DNA from: Flavobacteriales bacterium
Lineage (GTDB): Bacteria; Bacteroidota; Bacteroidia; Flavobacteriales_F; PHOS-HE28
Reading direction: 5' to 3'
Length of the DNA stretch: 64,000 bases
Assembly (NCBI GenBank): GCA_016702645.1
Contig: JADJDP010000002.1
Location: forward strand, 1 to 64,000
The notes below the pieces were generated by a model. That model was not told where the DNA came from. It made no database searches and saw nothing but the letters and a program-made list of their open reading frames with translations. Below are positions 29,051-38,616 of this stretch, piece after piece (the first letter of the stretch is position 1; each line of letters opens with the position of its first letter). Made by a program: the position numbers and the translations under genes.

Positions 29051-30412
29051 TTACAACCGGATCAACCCAGGCAGCAATCCCAACACCACCACCGCGATCC
29101 CGCAGAAGGAGATCACCAGCCAGTTCAGCGGCGCCACCACAAGTTGCGGTCCACGCTCTTGGGGCGTGAAGGCTTCGCGGATGACCATGACGTAGTAGTA
29201 GATGCCCACCAGCGCCATCACCACCGCAAAGGCTGTGATCGCCGTATAGCCATTGGCGAGGCCCAGCACGAAGACGCGGTACTTGGCCACGAAGCCTGCG
29301 GTAAGCGGGATGCCGGCCAGGGAAAGCAACAACAACATGGTCGCGATGGCGAGCCAGGGTGCGCTGCGGAAGAGCCCACGGAAGATGTGGATGTGCTCAT
29401 CGCCGTTGGCCGCGCGCTTGGCGAGCGTGAGCACCACGAAGAGACCGACCGTCGCGATGGCGTAGGTGGTGAGATAGAAGAAGAGCACACCCGGCGTTTG
29501 CGGGTCGGCGCCGAGGAAGGCGAGCAGGAGGAAACCCGTGTGCGCGATACTCGAATAGGCCATCAGTCGCTTGAACTGCGTTTGACGCAGCGCCACGATG
29601 TTGCCAAGGAAGAGCGTGGAGACGGTCATCAACATCAGCATCGTGTGTATCGCGCCCGGCAGCTGCATGTGTTCGATCAGGCGGTAGAACGCTGCGAATG
29701 CGGCCGTCTTCACCACGGTGCTCATGAAGGCGGTCACGAGCGTAGGCGCGCCTTCGTACACATCGGGGCTCCAGAAGTGGAACGGTACGGCCGCAACTTT
29801 GAAAGCCAAGCCCGCGATGGTGAAGAAGAGGCCGAGCAGGAAGATCATGTTGCCTTGTGCCGATGCGGCGAAGGCCTGCACCGTGGCGAGGTCGAAGGAG
29901 GCGCTGCTGCCATAGACGAGGGCGATGCCCAAGAGCATGAAGCCCGAAGCGAACGAGCCTTGCAGGAAGTACTTGAACGCGGCTTCACCACTTCGGAAGC
30001 TGTCGCGTTTGCCGCCCGCGAGAATGAACAGCGGGATGCTGAGGATCTCGATGCCGAGGAACATCACAAGCAGGTTGGAGAAGCTGGTGAGCAGCAGTCC
30101 GCCTACGAGCGAGAAGAGCATAAGCGCATATTGCTCGGCCACGTTCTCCCGCAGTTTGGCGTAGTAGTCGATGCCGAAGAGGAAGAGCAGCACGGTGAGC
30201 AGGATCAACGAACTGTTGAAGGACAAGGAATAGCCATCGAAGGCGACCATGCCTTTCAGCAGTGGACTTTCGATCTGCCAGCCGGAAACGAAGAGCGCCA
30301 ATGCGCCGAGCAATCCAACGATGGCCACTGGGGCGAGCAGGCTGCGGTTGTTGCCGAAGCCCAAGTAGAGCAGCACCACAGCGAGCACAGAGATCAAGAT
30401 CAGGGCGCTCAT
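29051..30412 (-). CDS. nuoN: NADH-quinone oxidoreductase subunit N
   Basis: 453 residues, last gene of the nuo operon. An antiporter-like proton-pumping membrane subunit of complex I. About 13-14 hydrophobic segments; conserved pieces include the lysine-bearing GLAFKVAAVPFHFWSPDVYE and ALRQTQFKRLMAYSSIAHTG. The ATG at 30412 follows the nuoM stop by one base, so translation is probably coupled. Length is normal for Bacteroidota. Confidence 0.95.
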   Translation of the reverse strand: MSALILISVLAVVLLYLGFGNNRSLLAPVAIVGLLGALALFVSGWQIESPLLKGMVAFDGYSLSFNSSLILLTVLLFLFGIDYYAKLRENVAEQYALMLFSLVGGLLLTSFSNLLVMFLGIEILSIPLFILAGGKRDSFRSGEAAFKYFLQGSFASGFMLLGIALVYGSSASFDLATVQAFAASAQGNMIFLLGLFFTIAGLAFKVAAVPFHFWSPDVYEGAPTLVTAFMSTVVKTAAFAAFYRLIEHMQLPGAIHTMLMLMTVSTLFLGNIVALRQTQFKRLMAYSSIAHTGFLLLAFLGADPQTPGVLFFYLTTYAIATVGLFVVLTLAKRAANGDEHIHIFRGLFRSAPWLAIATMLLLLSLAGIPLTAGFVAKYRVFVLGLANGYTAITAFAVVMALVGIYYYVMVIREAFTPQERGPQLVVAPLNWLVISFCGIAVVVLGLLPGLIRL

Positions 30413-30413
30413 C

Positions 30414-31851
30414 TCAGGGCAGGCTGCTTAAGAGAAATTGAACGGGGCCGTCCACCAAGCGGAGGATGGGCTCGGGGTAAACGCCCAGGATGAGCGTGAT
30501 GGCGATCAACGGCACAAGGAAGAGGTGATCGCGCCTCGAAGCGTCCGGCATGTCCAATTGCCACTTGTCCGGACCGAGCATCACGCGCTGGTAGGCGTAA
30601 AGCATGTAGATGGCGCCGAGCACGATGGTGCTCACTGCGAAAAGGGCCAGCCAGCCGTTCACCTGCCACAGGCCTGCGAACATGAGCCACTCGCCCACGA
30701 AGCTCTGGGTGAGCGGCAGGGCCACGGCGTTCACCACCACCAAAAGGAAGAGCGCCGCGAGACGCGGCATCCGCACTTTCAATCCGCCCATCGCACCCAT
30801 TTCGCTGCTGCCCACGCGTTCTTTCAGCGCAGCGGCCATGTATAGCAAGCTGATGACGAGCACCGCGTGCGCGAAGGCCTGGTAGAAGGACCCCGTGATG
30901 CCGTATGTGTTCCAAGCGAAGAGCCCCGCGCACAACACGCCAACGTGGCTGAGCGAGGAGTAAGCGATCAAGCGCTTCATGTCCCATTGGCGGAAGGCGA
31001 TCACACCGGCGTACACCGCGCCGATCAAGCTCAGTACGATCACCGTCTCGCGCCAGTAGGCCACACCTTCCGGCACGATAGGGAAAGACCAGTTTCAGCA
31101 CACCGTAAAGGCCCATCTTCAGCATCACCGCCGCCAGCACCATGGTGCCTTGCGTGGGAGCCATGCTGTAGGTGTCGGGCTGCCAGCTGTGGAAGGGGAA
31201 GATGGGCAGTTTGATCGCGAAGGCGAGAAAGAGCGCCCAGAAGAGCCAGATCTGCGTGTCGACCGGGAAGTTGAGAGCTTGCAGCGCACTGAAGTCTCCG
31301 TTCATGCCCGTGCCCTGACTGATGCAATAGATGATGCCGAAGAGCAACGAGAGACCACCGAGAAGGGTGTAGATGAAGAAGCGCACGGTGATCGCACGCC
31401 GGTGTTCGCCACCCCAATAGAGGAGGAAGAAGAAGACCGGGATCAACGACATCTCATAGAAGATGTAGAAGAGCAACGCGTTCTGCGCGAGGAAGACGCC
31501 GAAGAGGAAGGTCTGCGTGTAGAGCAGCAATGCGTTCACCAGCGATGGGTGCTGTAGCTTCTCGCCGTAGCCCGCACCGATGATGAACGGGAAGACCACC
31601 CCGGTGAGGATCAGCATCAGCAGGCTCACTCCATCATAGCCCATCACGAAACGCAGGCCCCAGGCCGATGCCCAGTCGCGGTCCACTTCGGTGACCGGCA
31701 CGCCCGTGTAACCAGCCCAGGCGAACAACACCACGCCCAGGGATGCCAGCGAGGAGACCATCGCAACGGTCTTGGCATGCTGCGTAGGCCGCAGCACCAC
31801 GAGCAACGTCGCCGCGATGAAGGGGATGAGCAGGAGGAGCGCGGCGATCAT
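30414..31851 (-). CDS. nuoM: NADH-quinone oxidoreductase subunit M (one frameshift)
   Basis: About 479 residues when joined. A proton-pumping antiporter-like subunit of complex I. The N-terminal frame carries EMSLIPVFFFLLYWGG (conserved Glu in MSLIP) and AFAIKLPIFPFHSWQPDTY; the C-terminal frame carries FRQWDMKRLIAYSSLSHVG. A one-base shift near 31081 switches frames between LKLVFP and PEGVAYWRETVIV, with perfect continuity on either side, which points to a sequencing indel. The start ATG at 31851 follows the nuoL stop by one base. Confidence 0.93.
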
Positions 31852-31852
31852 C

Positions 31853-33745
31853 TCAGTTGCTCAGGAGGGTGATGAGGAGGAACACGATGATCCCGCATAC
31901 CATGGCCAGGAGGTGGAAGCTGGCGTTGCCGGTCTGCAGCTTGCGCACCACGTTTCCAGCGCGAAGCGCAGCATCGCCTACGCCGTTCATCAGCGGCACC
32001 ATCACGCCCTTCTCGCCGATGGAATGGAAGCGGGTACTGAACCAGCCATAAGGCTTCTCGAAGAGCGACCGATAGAGCTCGTCGATGCGCCAACGCTGCG
32101 CGATGAGGCGCTTGAAGAAGGGCATGTCCGCCTCATCGCCCTCAAGTGTCGTGCGTTTCGCGAAGCGGCCATACGCGAAGAAGATCGTCGCGAAGACCAG
32201 CACCGTGGTGATGCCCATCAGGATCCATTCGGTCGTGGCGCTCAGTTCGATGTGCTCGTAGTGGATGCCTTCCGCGGCGGTCTCCAGGAAGTGCTTCATG
32301 CCTTCGTGACCGCCGAAGAGGTGTGGCACGTTCAGCAGTCCGCCGATCACGCTCAACACCGCGAGGACCATGAGCGGAACGGTCATCGTCAATGGACTTT
32401 CGTGCGGATGAGCACTGCCGCGGTACTTCCCGAAGAAGACCAGGAAGAGCAGACGGAACATATAGAAAGTGGTGAGCAGCGCGCCGAAGAGCAACAGCAC
32501 GAACACCGCAGGGCTCTCTTGGAACGCGTGCGCGAGGATGAGGTCCTTGCTGAAGAAGCCGCTCATCAACGGAAGGCCGCTGATCGCGAGCGTGCCGATG
32601 AGGAAGGTGACGTAGGTGATCTTGATGTGGCCCTTCAGCCCGCCCATCTTGCGGATGTCCTGCTCGCCGCCCAGAGCATGGATGACACTACCCGCACCGA
32701 GGAAGAGCAGCGCTTTGAAGAACGCGTGCGTGGTGACGTGGAACATGGCCGCGCTGTATGCGCCCATGCCGAGCGCCGCGAACATGTAGCCGAGCTGGCT
32801 CACCGTGGAGTAGGCCAGCACCTTCTTGATGTCGTTCTGGAAGAGGCCGATGCTCGCAGCGATGATCGCCGTCGCGGTGCCGATCCAGAGGATCACGTCC
32901 TGCGTGTAAGGCACCAGTTCGAAGAGAACTGAGCAACGAACGATCAGGAAGATACCGGCCGTGACCATGGTGGCGGCGTGGATCAACGCACTCACCGGCG
33001 TGGGGCCGGCCATGGCATCGGGCAGCCAGGTGAAGAGCGGCAATTGGGCGCTTTTGCCCGTGGCGCCCACGAAGAGCAGCAGCGTCACGGCTAGCAGGGT
33101 CCAGTCGGTGGAAGCGAGCTGGCCTGCGCGGTCCATGATGTCCACGTACTCCAAGGTGCCGAAGCGCTGGAACAGCAGCACCATCGCCAGCACCATGCCC
33201 ACGTCGCCGATGCGGTTCATGACGAAGGCCTTGCGCGCGGCGTAGTTGTAATCCGGGTTCGTGTACCAGAAGCCGATGAGCAGGTAGCTGCACAAGCCCA
33301 CGCCTTCCCAACCGATGAAGGTGACGAGCAGGTTGGAGCCCATCACGAGCATCAGCATCGCGAAGCTGAAGAGGTTGAGCTGCGCGAAGAAGGTGGCGGC
33401 ACGCGGATCCTCGTGCATGTAACCCACCGAGTACAGGTGGATCAAAGTGCCAACGCCGGTGACGATCAGCATCATCGTCAGCGAAAGCGCATCGATGCGC
33501 AAGGCCAGCGGAATGTCCATGCCCGTAACGGCGATCCAATCGAGCAAACGAACGGTACGACCGCCGGTCTCCGCGTCGAAGCCCATGAAGAGCGCGATGC
33601 TCGTAGCGAAGGCTCCGGCCATGAGCGCAGTGGCCAAACCGCCAGCGACGTTCGCGGAGAGCTTGCGGCGCAAGGACGCGATGATCACCGCGCCTGCCAG
33701 TGGCAGTGCAGGCACCAGTACCGCGAGCAGGTCGGCCGTCACCAT
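31853..33745 (-). CDS. nuoL: NADH-quinone oxidoreductase subunit L
   Basis: 630 residues, the largest antiporter-like subunit of complex I, with the long C-terminal lateral helix region. Seen: FIGWEGVGLCSYLLIGFWY, TGKSAQLPLFTWLPDAMAGP (conserved Lys), LIHAATMVTAGIFLIVR, and FQNDIKKVLAYSTVSQLGYM. All are family hallmarks. The start overlaps the nuoK stop by seven bases, which supports coupled translation and fixes ATG 33745. Confidence 0.96.
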   Translation of the reverse strand: MVTADLLAVLVPALPLAGAVIIASLRRKLSANVAGGLATALMAGAFATSIALFMGFDAETGGRTVRLLDWIAVTGMDIPLALRIDALSLTMMLIVTGVGTLIHLYSVGYMHEDPRAATFFAQLNLFSFAMLMLVMGSNLLVTFIGWEGVGLCSYLLIGFWYTNPDYNYAARKAFVMNRIGDVGMVLAMVLLFQRFGTLEYVDIMDRAGQLASTDWTLLAVTLLLFVGATGKSAQLPLFTWLPDAMAGPTPVSALIHAATMVTAGIFLIVRCSVLFELVPYTQDVILWIGTATAIIAASIGLFQNDIKKVLAYSTVSQLGYMFAALGMGAYSAAMFHVTTHAFFKALLFLGAGSVIHALGGEQDIRKMGGLKGHIKITYVTFLIGTLAISGLPLMSGFFSKDLILAHAFQESPAVFVLLLFGALLTTFYMFRLLFLVFFGKYRGSAHPHESPLTMTVPLMVLAVLSVIGGLLNVPHLFGGHEGMKHFLETAAEGIHYEHIELSATTEWILMGITTVLVFATIFFAYGRFAKRTTLEGDEADMPFFKRLIAQRWRIDELYRSLFEKPYGWFSTRFHSIGEKGVMVPLMNGVGDAALRAGNVVRKLQTGNASFHLLAMVCGIIVFLLITLLSN

Positions 33746-34071
33746 TTCAAGCGGTTCAGTTGGTTCACGTCCACGCTATCCACGTTGCGCTTCATCATCA
33801 CCAGGATCGCAAGGCCCACGGTTACTTCCGCAGCGGCCACGAGCATGATGAAGAACACGAAGACCTGTCCGCGCGGATCGCTGTGGTGGGCACTGAAGGC
33901 CGTGAGCAAGAGGTTCACGCTGTTGAACATCAGCTCCAGGCACATCAGGATGATGATGGTGTTGCGGCGGAACATCACGCCTGCCGCACCGATGCTGAAC
34001 AGCAGGAAGCTCAGGATCACGTAGTGCTCCAAGGGCACGACACGAATGGCGGTGAGGATGTCCTGTCCCAT
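33739..34071 (-). CDS. nuoK: NADH-quinone oxidoreductase subunit K
   Basis: 110 residues with three membrane segments. The two conserved membrane glutamates of NuoK are in LMCLELMFNSVNLLLTAF and in the third helix (VAAAEVTVGLAILVMM). It forms part of the proton path next to NuoJ and NuoN. Its stop overlaps the nuoL start; its own start follows the nuoJ stop by one base. Confidence 0.95.
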   Translation of the reverse strand: MGQDILTAIRVVPLEHYVILSFLLFSIGAAGVMFRRNTIIILMCLELMFNSVNLLLTAFSAHHSDPRGQVFVFFIMLVAAAEVTVGLAILVMMKRNVDSVDVNQLNRLKW

Positions 34072-34072
34072 G

Positions 34073-34639
34073 TTATCCGCGTCGTTCCAATTCAGCAGGG
34101 CTCAACGGGTTCCCGCCATCCTGTGCGGCGTCGAGCGGCAGGTGGGAGGTCTTGTCCTTCTTGGCAAGCATCACCACACCCACCATCGCGCTCAGGAAGA
34201 GCACGCTGCTCACTTCGAAAGGCAGCAGGAATTCGGTGAAGAGCGACATGCCCACGCTGTGCACCAATCCGACGCCGCCATCGAACTCGTTCGCGGGTGC
34301 GATGCTGATGCCATGGCGGATGGCCGCCAGCAACGTGATGAAGAACAAACCGCCAGCGATCACCGCTGCTATGCGTGTCCCGAGAGCCTTCATCGGTTCC
34401 GTGGCCTTGTTCAGGTTGAGGAGCATGATCACAAAGAGGAAGAGCACCATGATGGCCCCGGTGTAAACGATGATGTGCACCATGGCCAGGAACTGCGCGT
34501 TCAGCAGGATGTAGTGCCCGGCGATGCTGAGGAAGCACACGACCAAGGCGATCACGCTGTTGATGGGGCTGCGCGCGCTCACCACCATCAGCGCGCTGAT
34601 GACGCTGATGGCCGCGAAGAGGTAGAAGAGGGCGAGCAT
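34073..34639 (-). CDS. nuoJ: NADH-quinone oxidoreductase subunit J
   Basis: 188 residues. Five hydrophobic segments with the family stretches NSVIALVVCFLSIAGHYILL, FLAMVHIIVYTGAIMVLFLF and VSSVLFLSAMVGVVMLAKK. An inner-membrane subunit next to NuoK and NuoH. The C-terminal tail is hydrophilic. It lies between nuoI (6-base gap) and nuoK. Confidence 0.95.
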   Translation of the reverse strand: MLALFYLFAAISVISALMVVSARSPINSVIALVVCFLSIAGHYILLNAQFLAMVHIIVYTGAIMVLFLFVIMLLNLNKATEPMKALGTRIAAVIAGGLFFITLLAAIRHGISIAPANEFDGGVGLVHSVGMSLFTEFLLPFEVSSVLFLSAMVGVVMLAKKDKTSHLPLDAAQDGGNPLSPAELERRG

Positions 34640-34645
34640 CCGGTC

Positions 34646-35236
34646 CTATCGATTGTGCGCGTGGCGCTTCTCCTGTTTGAACTTCAACACGTCCGGCGTC
34701 TGGCGCTTGCTAACGTCCACGCGCTTCGCGGGATCCATCGGCTCCACCAGTTCGTCCTTGCCGAACACGAAGGGCATGCGCAGGTAATCGGCTTGCACGA
34801 TGCGGTCGGTGAGGAAGATGGCCTCTTTCGGACAGGCATCCTCGCAGTCGCCACAGAAGATGCAGCGCAGCATATCGATCTCGTAGGTGCTTGCGTACTT
34901 CTCTTCGCGGTACAGATGCTCCTCGCCCTTCTTGCGTTCGGCGCTCACCATGGTGATCGCTTCCGCAGGACATGCCACGGCACACAACCCGCAGGAGGTG
35001 CAACGCTCGCGGCCTTTCTCATCGCGCTTCAACACATGCTGCCCGCGGTAGATCGCAGCGATGGGGCGTTTCTTCTCCGGGTACTGGATCGTGGGCCGCT
35101 TAGTGCGGAAGAAGTGCCTGATGGTGATGAAGAGGCCACCGATGACCGCAGGCAGGTAGATGCGCTCCATGAGCGTCATCTTCTTGTCGCTCACCACGCG
35201 GGAGCGGCTCGTCAGCGGTTGCATCGTAGCGCCCAT
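34646..35236 (-). CDS. nuoI: NADH-quinone oxidoreductase subunit I (two 4Fe-4S clusters)
   Basis: 196 residues. Two ferredoxin motifs hold clusters N6a and N6b: CTSCGLCAVACP and CIFCGDCEDACP, each with the CxxCxxCxxxCP pattern. It passes electrons from NuoG towards NuoB at the matrix arm-membrane junction. The first 20 or so residues are variable, and internal Met codons (MTLMERIYLP) are possible alternative starts. ATG 35236 is one base after the nuoH stop. Confidence 0.95.
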   Translation of the reverse strand: MGATMQPLTSRSRVVSDKKMTLMERIYLPAVIGGLFITIRHFFRTKRPTIQYPEKKRPIAAIYRGQHVLKRDEKGRERCTSCGLCAVACPAEAITMVSAERKKGEEHLYREEKYASTYEIDMLRCIFCGDCEDACPKEAIFLTDRIVQADYLRMPFVFGKDELVEPMDPAKRVDVSKRQTPDVLKFKQEKRHAHNR

Positions 35237-35237
35237 G

Positions 35238-36251
35238 TTAGCCCTTCAGGAAGTAATAGACACCGCCGGTGAGCACGATGTTGAGGATCCCCAGTGGGAT
35301 CAGCTTCTTCCAGCCCAGGTTCATGAGCTGATCGAAGCGGAAGCGCGGGATGGACCAACGCACCCACATGAAGAAGAAGATGAAGAAGAAGGTCTTGGCG
35401 AACATGGCGGCCACGCCGATGATCGTCGCGAGGTTCGGGTCGAGGTTCAGCGAAGCGAGGCCCGGAACGTGGTAGCCGCCGAAGTAGAGCGTGGCGATGA
35501 CCGCGCTGCTGATGAACATGTTCGTGTACTCCGCAAAGAGGTAGAAACCGAGGCGCATGCTGCTGAACTCGGTGTGATAGCCACCGACGAGTTCGGTCTC
35601 GCACTCCGGCATGTCGAAGGGTGCGCGGTTGGTCTCTGCGAACGCGCACACCAGGAAGATGAGGAAACCGAGTGGTTGCTGGATCACGCCCCAGCCGTGC
35701 GCGATCTGGTAGTCCACGATACCGCTGAGGCTGAGCGTACCGGTGAGCATCACCAACGCAACGATGCTGAGGCCCATACCGAGTTCGTAGCTCACCATCT
35801 GTGCGGCTGCGCGCACGGCGCCGAGCAACGCGAACTTGTTGTTGCTGGCCCAGCCGCCGAGCATGATGCCATAGACACCGATGCTCACCATCGCGAACAC
35901 GTAGAGAATGCCGATCTCGGGATCCGCGCCTTGCAGATCGATGGTGGTGCCGAACAGCGTGATGCTATCGCCCCAAGGGATCACGACGCCGGTGAGGAGC
36001 GCGGTCGTCATGGCGATCGCGGGTCCGAGGAAGAAGAGCTTCTTGTTCGCCGCGGCGGGCACGAAGTCCTCCTTCATGAACATCTTGGCACCATCGGCCA
36101 AGGGCTGAAGGATGCCGAAGGGGCCAGCACGGTTGGGGCCGATGCGGTCTTGCAGGAAGGCCGCCACTTTACGCTCGCCATAGGTGGAGTACGCCGCCAC
36201 GGAAAGCGTGACCACGAAGAGCACCAGCAGGAGGATGGCGGTTGGGATCAT
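35238..36251 (-). CDS. nuoH: NADH-quinone oxidoreductase subunit H
   Basis: 337 residues, eight membrane segments. It forms the quinone chamber with NuoD and NuoB. Hallmarks: YGERKVAAFLQDRIGPNRAG with the E-R-K first loop, GSNN-type region GGWASNNKFALLGAVRAAAQ, then MVSYELGMGLS, CAFAETNRAPFDMPECETEL and GGYHTEFSSM. Its ATG overlaps the nuoG stop by ATGA. Confidence 0.96.
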   Translation of the reverse strand: MIPTAILLLVLFVVTLSVAAYSTYGERKVAAFLQDRIGPNRAGPFGILQPLADGAKMFMKEDFVPAAANKKLFFLGPAIAMTTALLTGVVIPWGDSITLFGTTIDLQGADPEIGILYVFAMVSIGVYGIMLGGWASNNKFALLGAVRAAAQMVSYELGMGLSIVALVMLTGTLSLSGIVDYQIAHGWGVIQQPLGFLIFLVCAFAETNRAPFDMPECETELVGGYHTEFSSMRLGFYLFAEYTNMFISSAVIATLYFGGYHVPGLASLNLDPNLATIIGVAAMFAKTFFFIFFFMWVRWSIPRFRFDQLMNLGWKKLIPLGILNIVLTGGVYYFLKG

Positions 36252-37258
36252 CGTTCCTTCAGTTCCTTGTTGCGGGCCAGTTCAGGGACGTTCGGCGCGG
36301 GTGTGGTGAGCAGCGCCTGCTTGCGCTCTAGGTTGTAATGCCCCTGGCTGATCACGCTGTGTCGATCGATCTGGCGCGGGCCTTCGACCTTCCAGTCGGC
36401 GAGGTCCTTCTTCTCGAAGCGGCAGGTGTTGCAGATGAACTCCTCCACTTCGCCCCACTGGTCCTTGCGGCCGGTGACGCGCAGCACTTCGGCGCCCTTC
36501 ATCCAGAGCACCACTTTGCCACAACACTTGTCGCAATTCCGGTGGGCATCCTGTGGATTGGTGAACCAGACACGGCTGGCAAAGCGGAAGGTGCGATCGG
36601 TGAGCGCGCCCACGGGGCACACATCGATCATGTTCCCCGAAAAGTCGTTCTCGATGACGTTGCTGATGTAGGTGCTGATCTCGCTCACATCGCCGCGATT
36701 GATCACGCCGTGCGAACGGCCGTCCGTCAATTGGTCGGCGACCTTCACGCAGCGGTAGCAGAGGATGCACCGCGTCATATGCAACTTGATCGTCTCGCCG
36801 ATGTCGATGGGGTCGAAGGTGCGGCGCTCGAACTCGTAGCGACTGGCCTCCTTGCCGTTCTCGTAGCTGAGGTCCTGCAAGTGGCACTCACCGGCCTGGT
36901 CGCAGATGGGGCAATCGAGCGGGTGGTTGATCAGCAGGAACTCCACCACGCCGTTGCGCGCGTCGATCAGGGCTGGGTCGGTGGTGTTCTGCACCTCCAT
37001 GCCGTCCATCACGTTCGTGCGGCAACTCGCCACCGGCTTGGGCATTGGGCGCGGATCCTTGTCGCTGCCCTTGCTCACCTTCACGATGCAGGTGCGGCAA
37101 TAACCACCGCTCGTTTTCAGCTTGGTGTAGTAGCACATCGCCGGTGGCACCACATGGCGGTCGGCCTTGTTGCGCTCGCCGATCATGCGGGCCGCTTGCA
37201 GGATCGTGGTCCCTTCCGGGACTTCGATCATGACGCCGTCGATGGTGACCTTGGGCAT
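36248..37258 (-). CDS. nuoG: NADH-quinone oxidoreductase subunit G, short form
   Basis: 336 residues, much shorter than the 750-900 of classical NuoG. It keeps the iron-sulfur part: 2Fe-2S ligands in MCYYTKLKTSGGYCRTC and PVASCRT, the His/Cys cluster in HPLDCPICDQAGECHLQD, and a 4Fe-4S set in CILCYRCVK with a later Cys. The molybdopterin oxidoreductase-like half is absent; instead there are two CxxC pairs, NCDKCCGK and FICNTCRF. Short NuoG is known in Flavobacteria-type operons, so this is probably genuine rather than truncated. Both flanking genes abut it closely. Confidence 0.92.
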   Translation of the reverse strand: MPKVTIDGVMIEVPEGTTILQAARMIGERNKADRHVVPPAMCYYTKLKTSGGYCRTCIVKVSKGSDKDPRPMPKPVASCRTNVMDGMEVQNTTDPALIDARNGVVEFLLINHPLDCPICDQAGECHLQDLSYENGKEASRYEFERRTFDPIDIGETIKLHMTRCILCYRCVKVADQLTDGRSHGVINRGDVSEISTYISNVIENDFSGNMIDVCPVGALTDRTFRFASRVWFTNPQDAHRNCDKCCGKVVLWMKGAEVLRVTGRKDQWGEVEEFICNTCRFEKKDLADWKVEGPRQIDRHSVISQGHYNLERKQALLTTPAPNVPELARNKELKER

Positions 37259-37260
37259 GG

Positions 37261-38616
37261 CTAAGCGGTGGCGAATTTGCGCGATAGTGCGAATGGTTCC
37301 TTCTCGAAATGCTTCGGGTCCTTCACTTTCTGGCGGTGATGGACGTGGTACTCGAACTCATCCCGGAAATGGCGGATCGCCGAAGCCACGGGCCATGCGG
37401 CCGCATCGCCCAGCGGACAGATCGTGTTGCCTTCGATCTTCCGTTGGATATCCCACAGCAGGTCGATGTCCTCCGTGCGGCCTTCGCCGTGCTCGAGGCG
37501 GTGAAGGACCTTCTCCATCCAGCCCGTGCCTTCCCGACAGGGGCTGCACTGACCGCAGCTCTCGTGGTGGTAGAAGCGCGTGTGGTTCCAGGTGCTGCGC
37601 ACGATGCACTGTGCATCGTTGTAGGCGTAGAATCCGCCGGAGCCGAGCATGGTGCCTTGTGCGAAGCCGCCATCGGCCAGGCTTTCGTAGGTCATCAGGC
37701 GGTTCTCGCCAGCTGGCGTTTTCAGGAATAGCTCGTATGGAACGATGGGAACGCTCGAGCCTCCGGGAACCACGGCCTTGAAGGCACGGCCTTCCACACC
37801 ACCGCAGAACTCATCGCTGTTGATGAACTCATCGCAGGTGATGCCGAGGTCGATCTCGTACACACCCGGCCGCTTGATGTTGCCGCCCGCGCTGATGAGC
37901 TTGGTGCCGGTGCTCTTGCCGATGCCGATCTTGGCGTATTCCTCACCACCGTCGTTCACGATGGGCACCACGGCCGCGATGGTCTCCACGTTGTTCACCA
38001 CCGTGGGGCAGTCGTAGAGGCCTTTCACCGCAGGGAAAGGTGGCTTGATGCGCGGATTGCCGCGCTTGCCTTCGAGGCTTTCGAGCAGTGCGGTCTCTTC
38101 GCCGCAGATGTACGCGCCAGCGCCCACCTGCACGTGGATCTCGTGATCGAAGCCGCTGCCAAGGATGTTCTTGCCGAGCCAACCCGCTGCACGCGCTTCA
38201 AGTATGGCTTGCTCCAGTATCCGGGCGACATAGAAGTACTCACCGCGGATGTAGATATAGCTCACGTTCGCGCCCATCGCGAAGCTCGACGTGATCATCC
38301 CTTCGATGAGGATGTGCGGGATCCGCTCCATGAGGTAGCGGTCCTTGAAGGTGCCGGGTTCGCTTTCGTCGGCGTTCACCACCAGGTAGCGGGGCACGCC
38401 TTCGGGCTTCGCGAGGAAGCTCCACTTCAAGCCCGTGGGGAAGCCCGCACCACCGCGACCGCGCAGGCCGCTCTTCTTCACCTCTTCAAGCACCGCTTCG
38501 GGGCTCATGGTCTTGAGCGCCTTCTCCACGCTGCGGTAGCCACCGTTCGCACGATAACCCTCCAGTCCACGGATGCCGGGCTTACTAATGTGTTCGAAGA
38601 GGAGTTTGCGGCCCAT
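37261..38616 (-). CDS. nuoF: NADH-quinone oxidoreductase subunit F (NADH/FMN-binding)
   Basis: 451 residues. It oxidises NADH through FMN and passes electrons to its 4Fe-4S cluster N3. Seen: the NADH/FMN glycine-rich loop LRGRGGAGFPTGLKWSF, AYICGEETALLESLEGKRG, and the cluster ligands in ESCGQCSPCREGTGW with a further Cys in NTICPLGDAAAWP. The start overlaps the nuoE stop by one base (TGATG). Confidence 0.96.
   Translation of the reverse strand: MGRKLLFEHISKPGIRGLEGYRANGGYRSVEKALKTMSPEAVLEEVKKSGLRGRGGAGFPTGLKWSFLAKPEGVPRYLVVNADESEPGTFKDRYLMERIPHILIEGMITSSFAMGANVSYIYIRGEYFYVARILEQAILEARAAGWLGKNILGSGFDHEIHVQVGAGAYICGEETALLESLEGKRGNPRIKPPFPAVKGLYDCPTVVNNVETIAAVVPIVNDGGEEYAKIGIGKSTGTKLISAGGNIKRPGVYEIDLGITCDEFINSDEFCGGVEGRAFKAVVPGGSSVPIVPYELFLKTPAGENRLMTYESLADGGFAQGTMLGSGGFYAYNDAQCIVRSTWNHTRFYHHESCGQCSPCREGTGWMEKVLHRLEHGEGRTEDIDLLWDIQRKIEGNTICPLGDAAAWPVASAIRHFRDEFEYHVHHRQKVKDPKHFEKEPFALSRKFATA

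Noticed and set aside
28961..30493. 510-codon plus-strand frame rich in Glu and His, and similar long frames over nuoM, nuoL and accC
   Set aside because: Antisense shadows of membrane protein genes; hydrophobic codons read backwards give Glu/Gln/His-rich products.
36248..37258. NuoG as a frameshift-truncated gene
   Set aside because: The downstream gene nuoH begins within the stop codon, and short NuoG is known in related operons.
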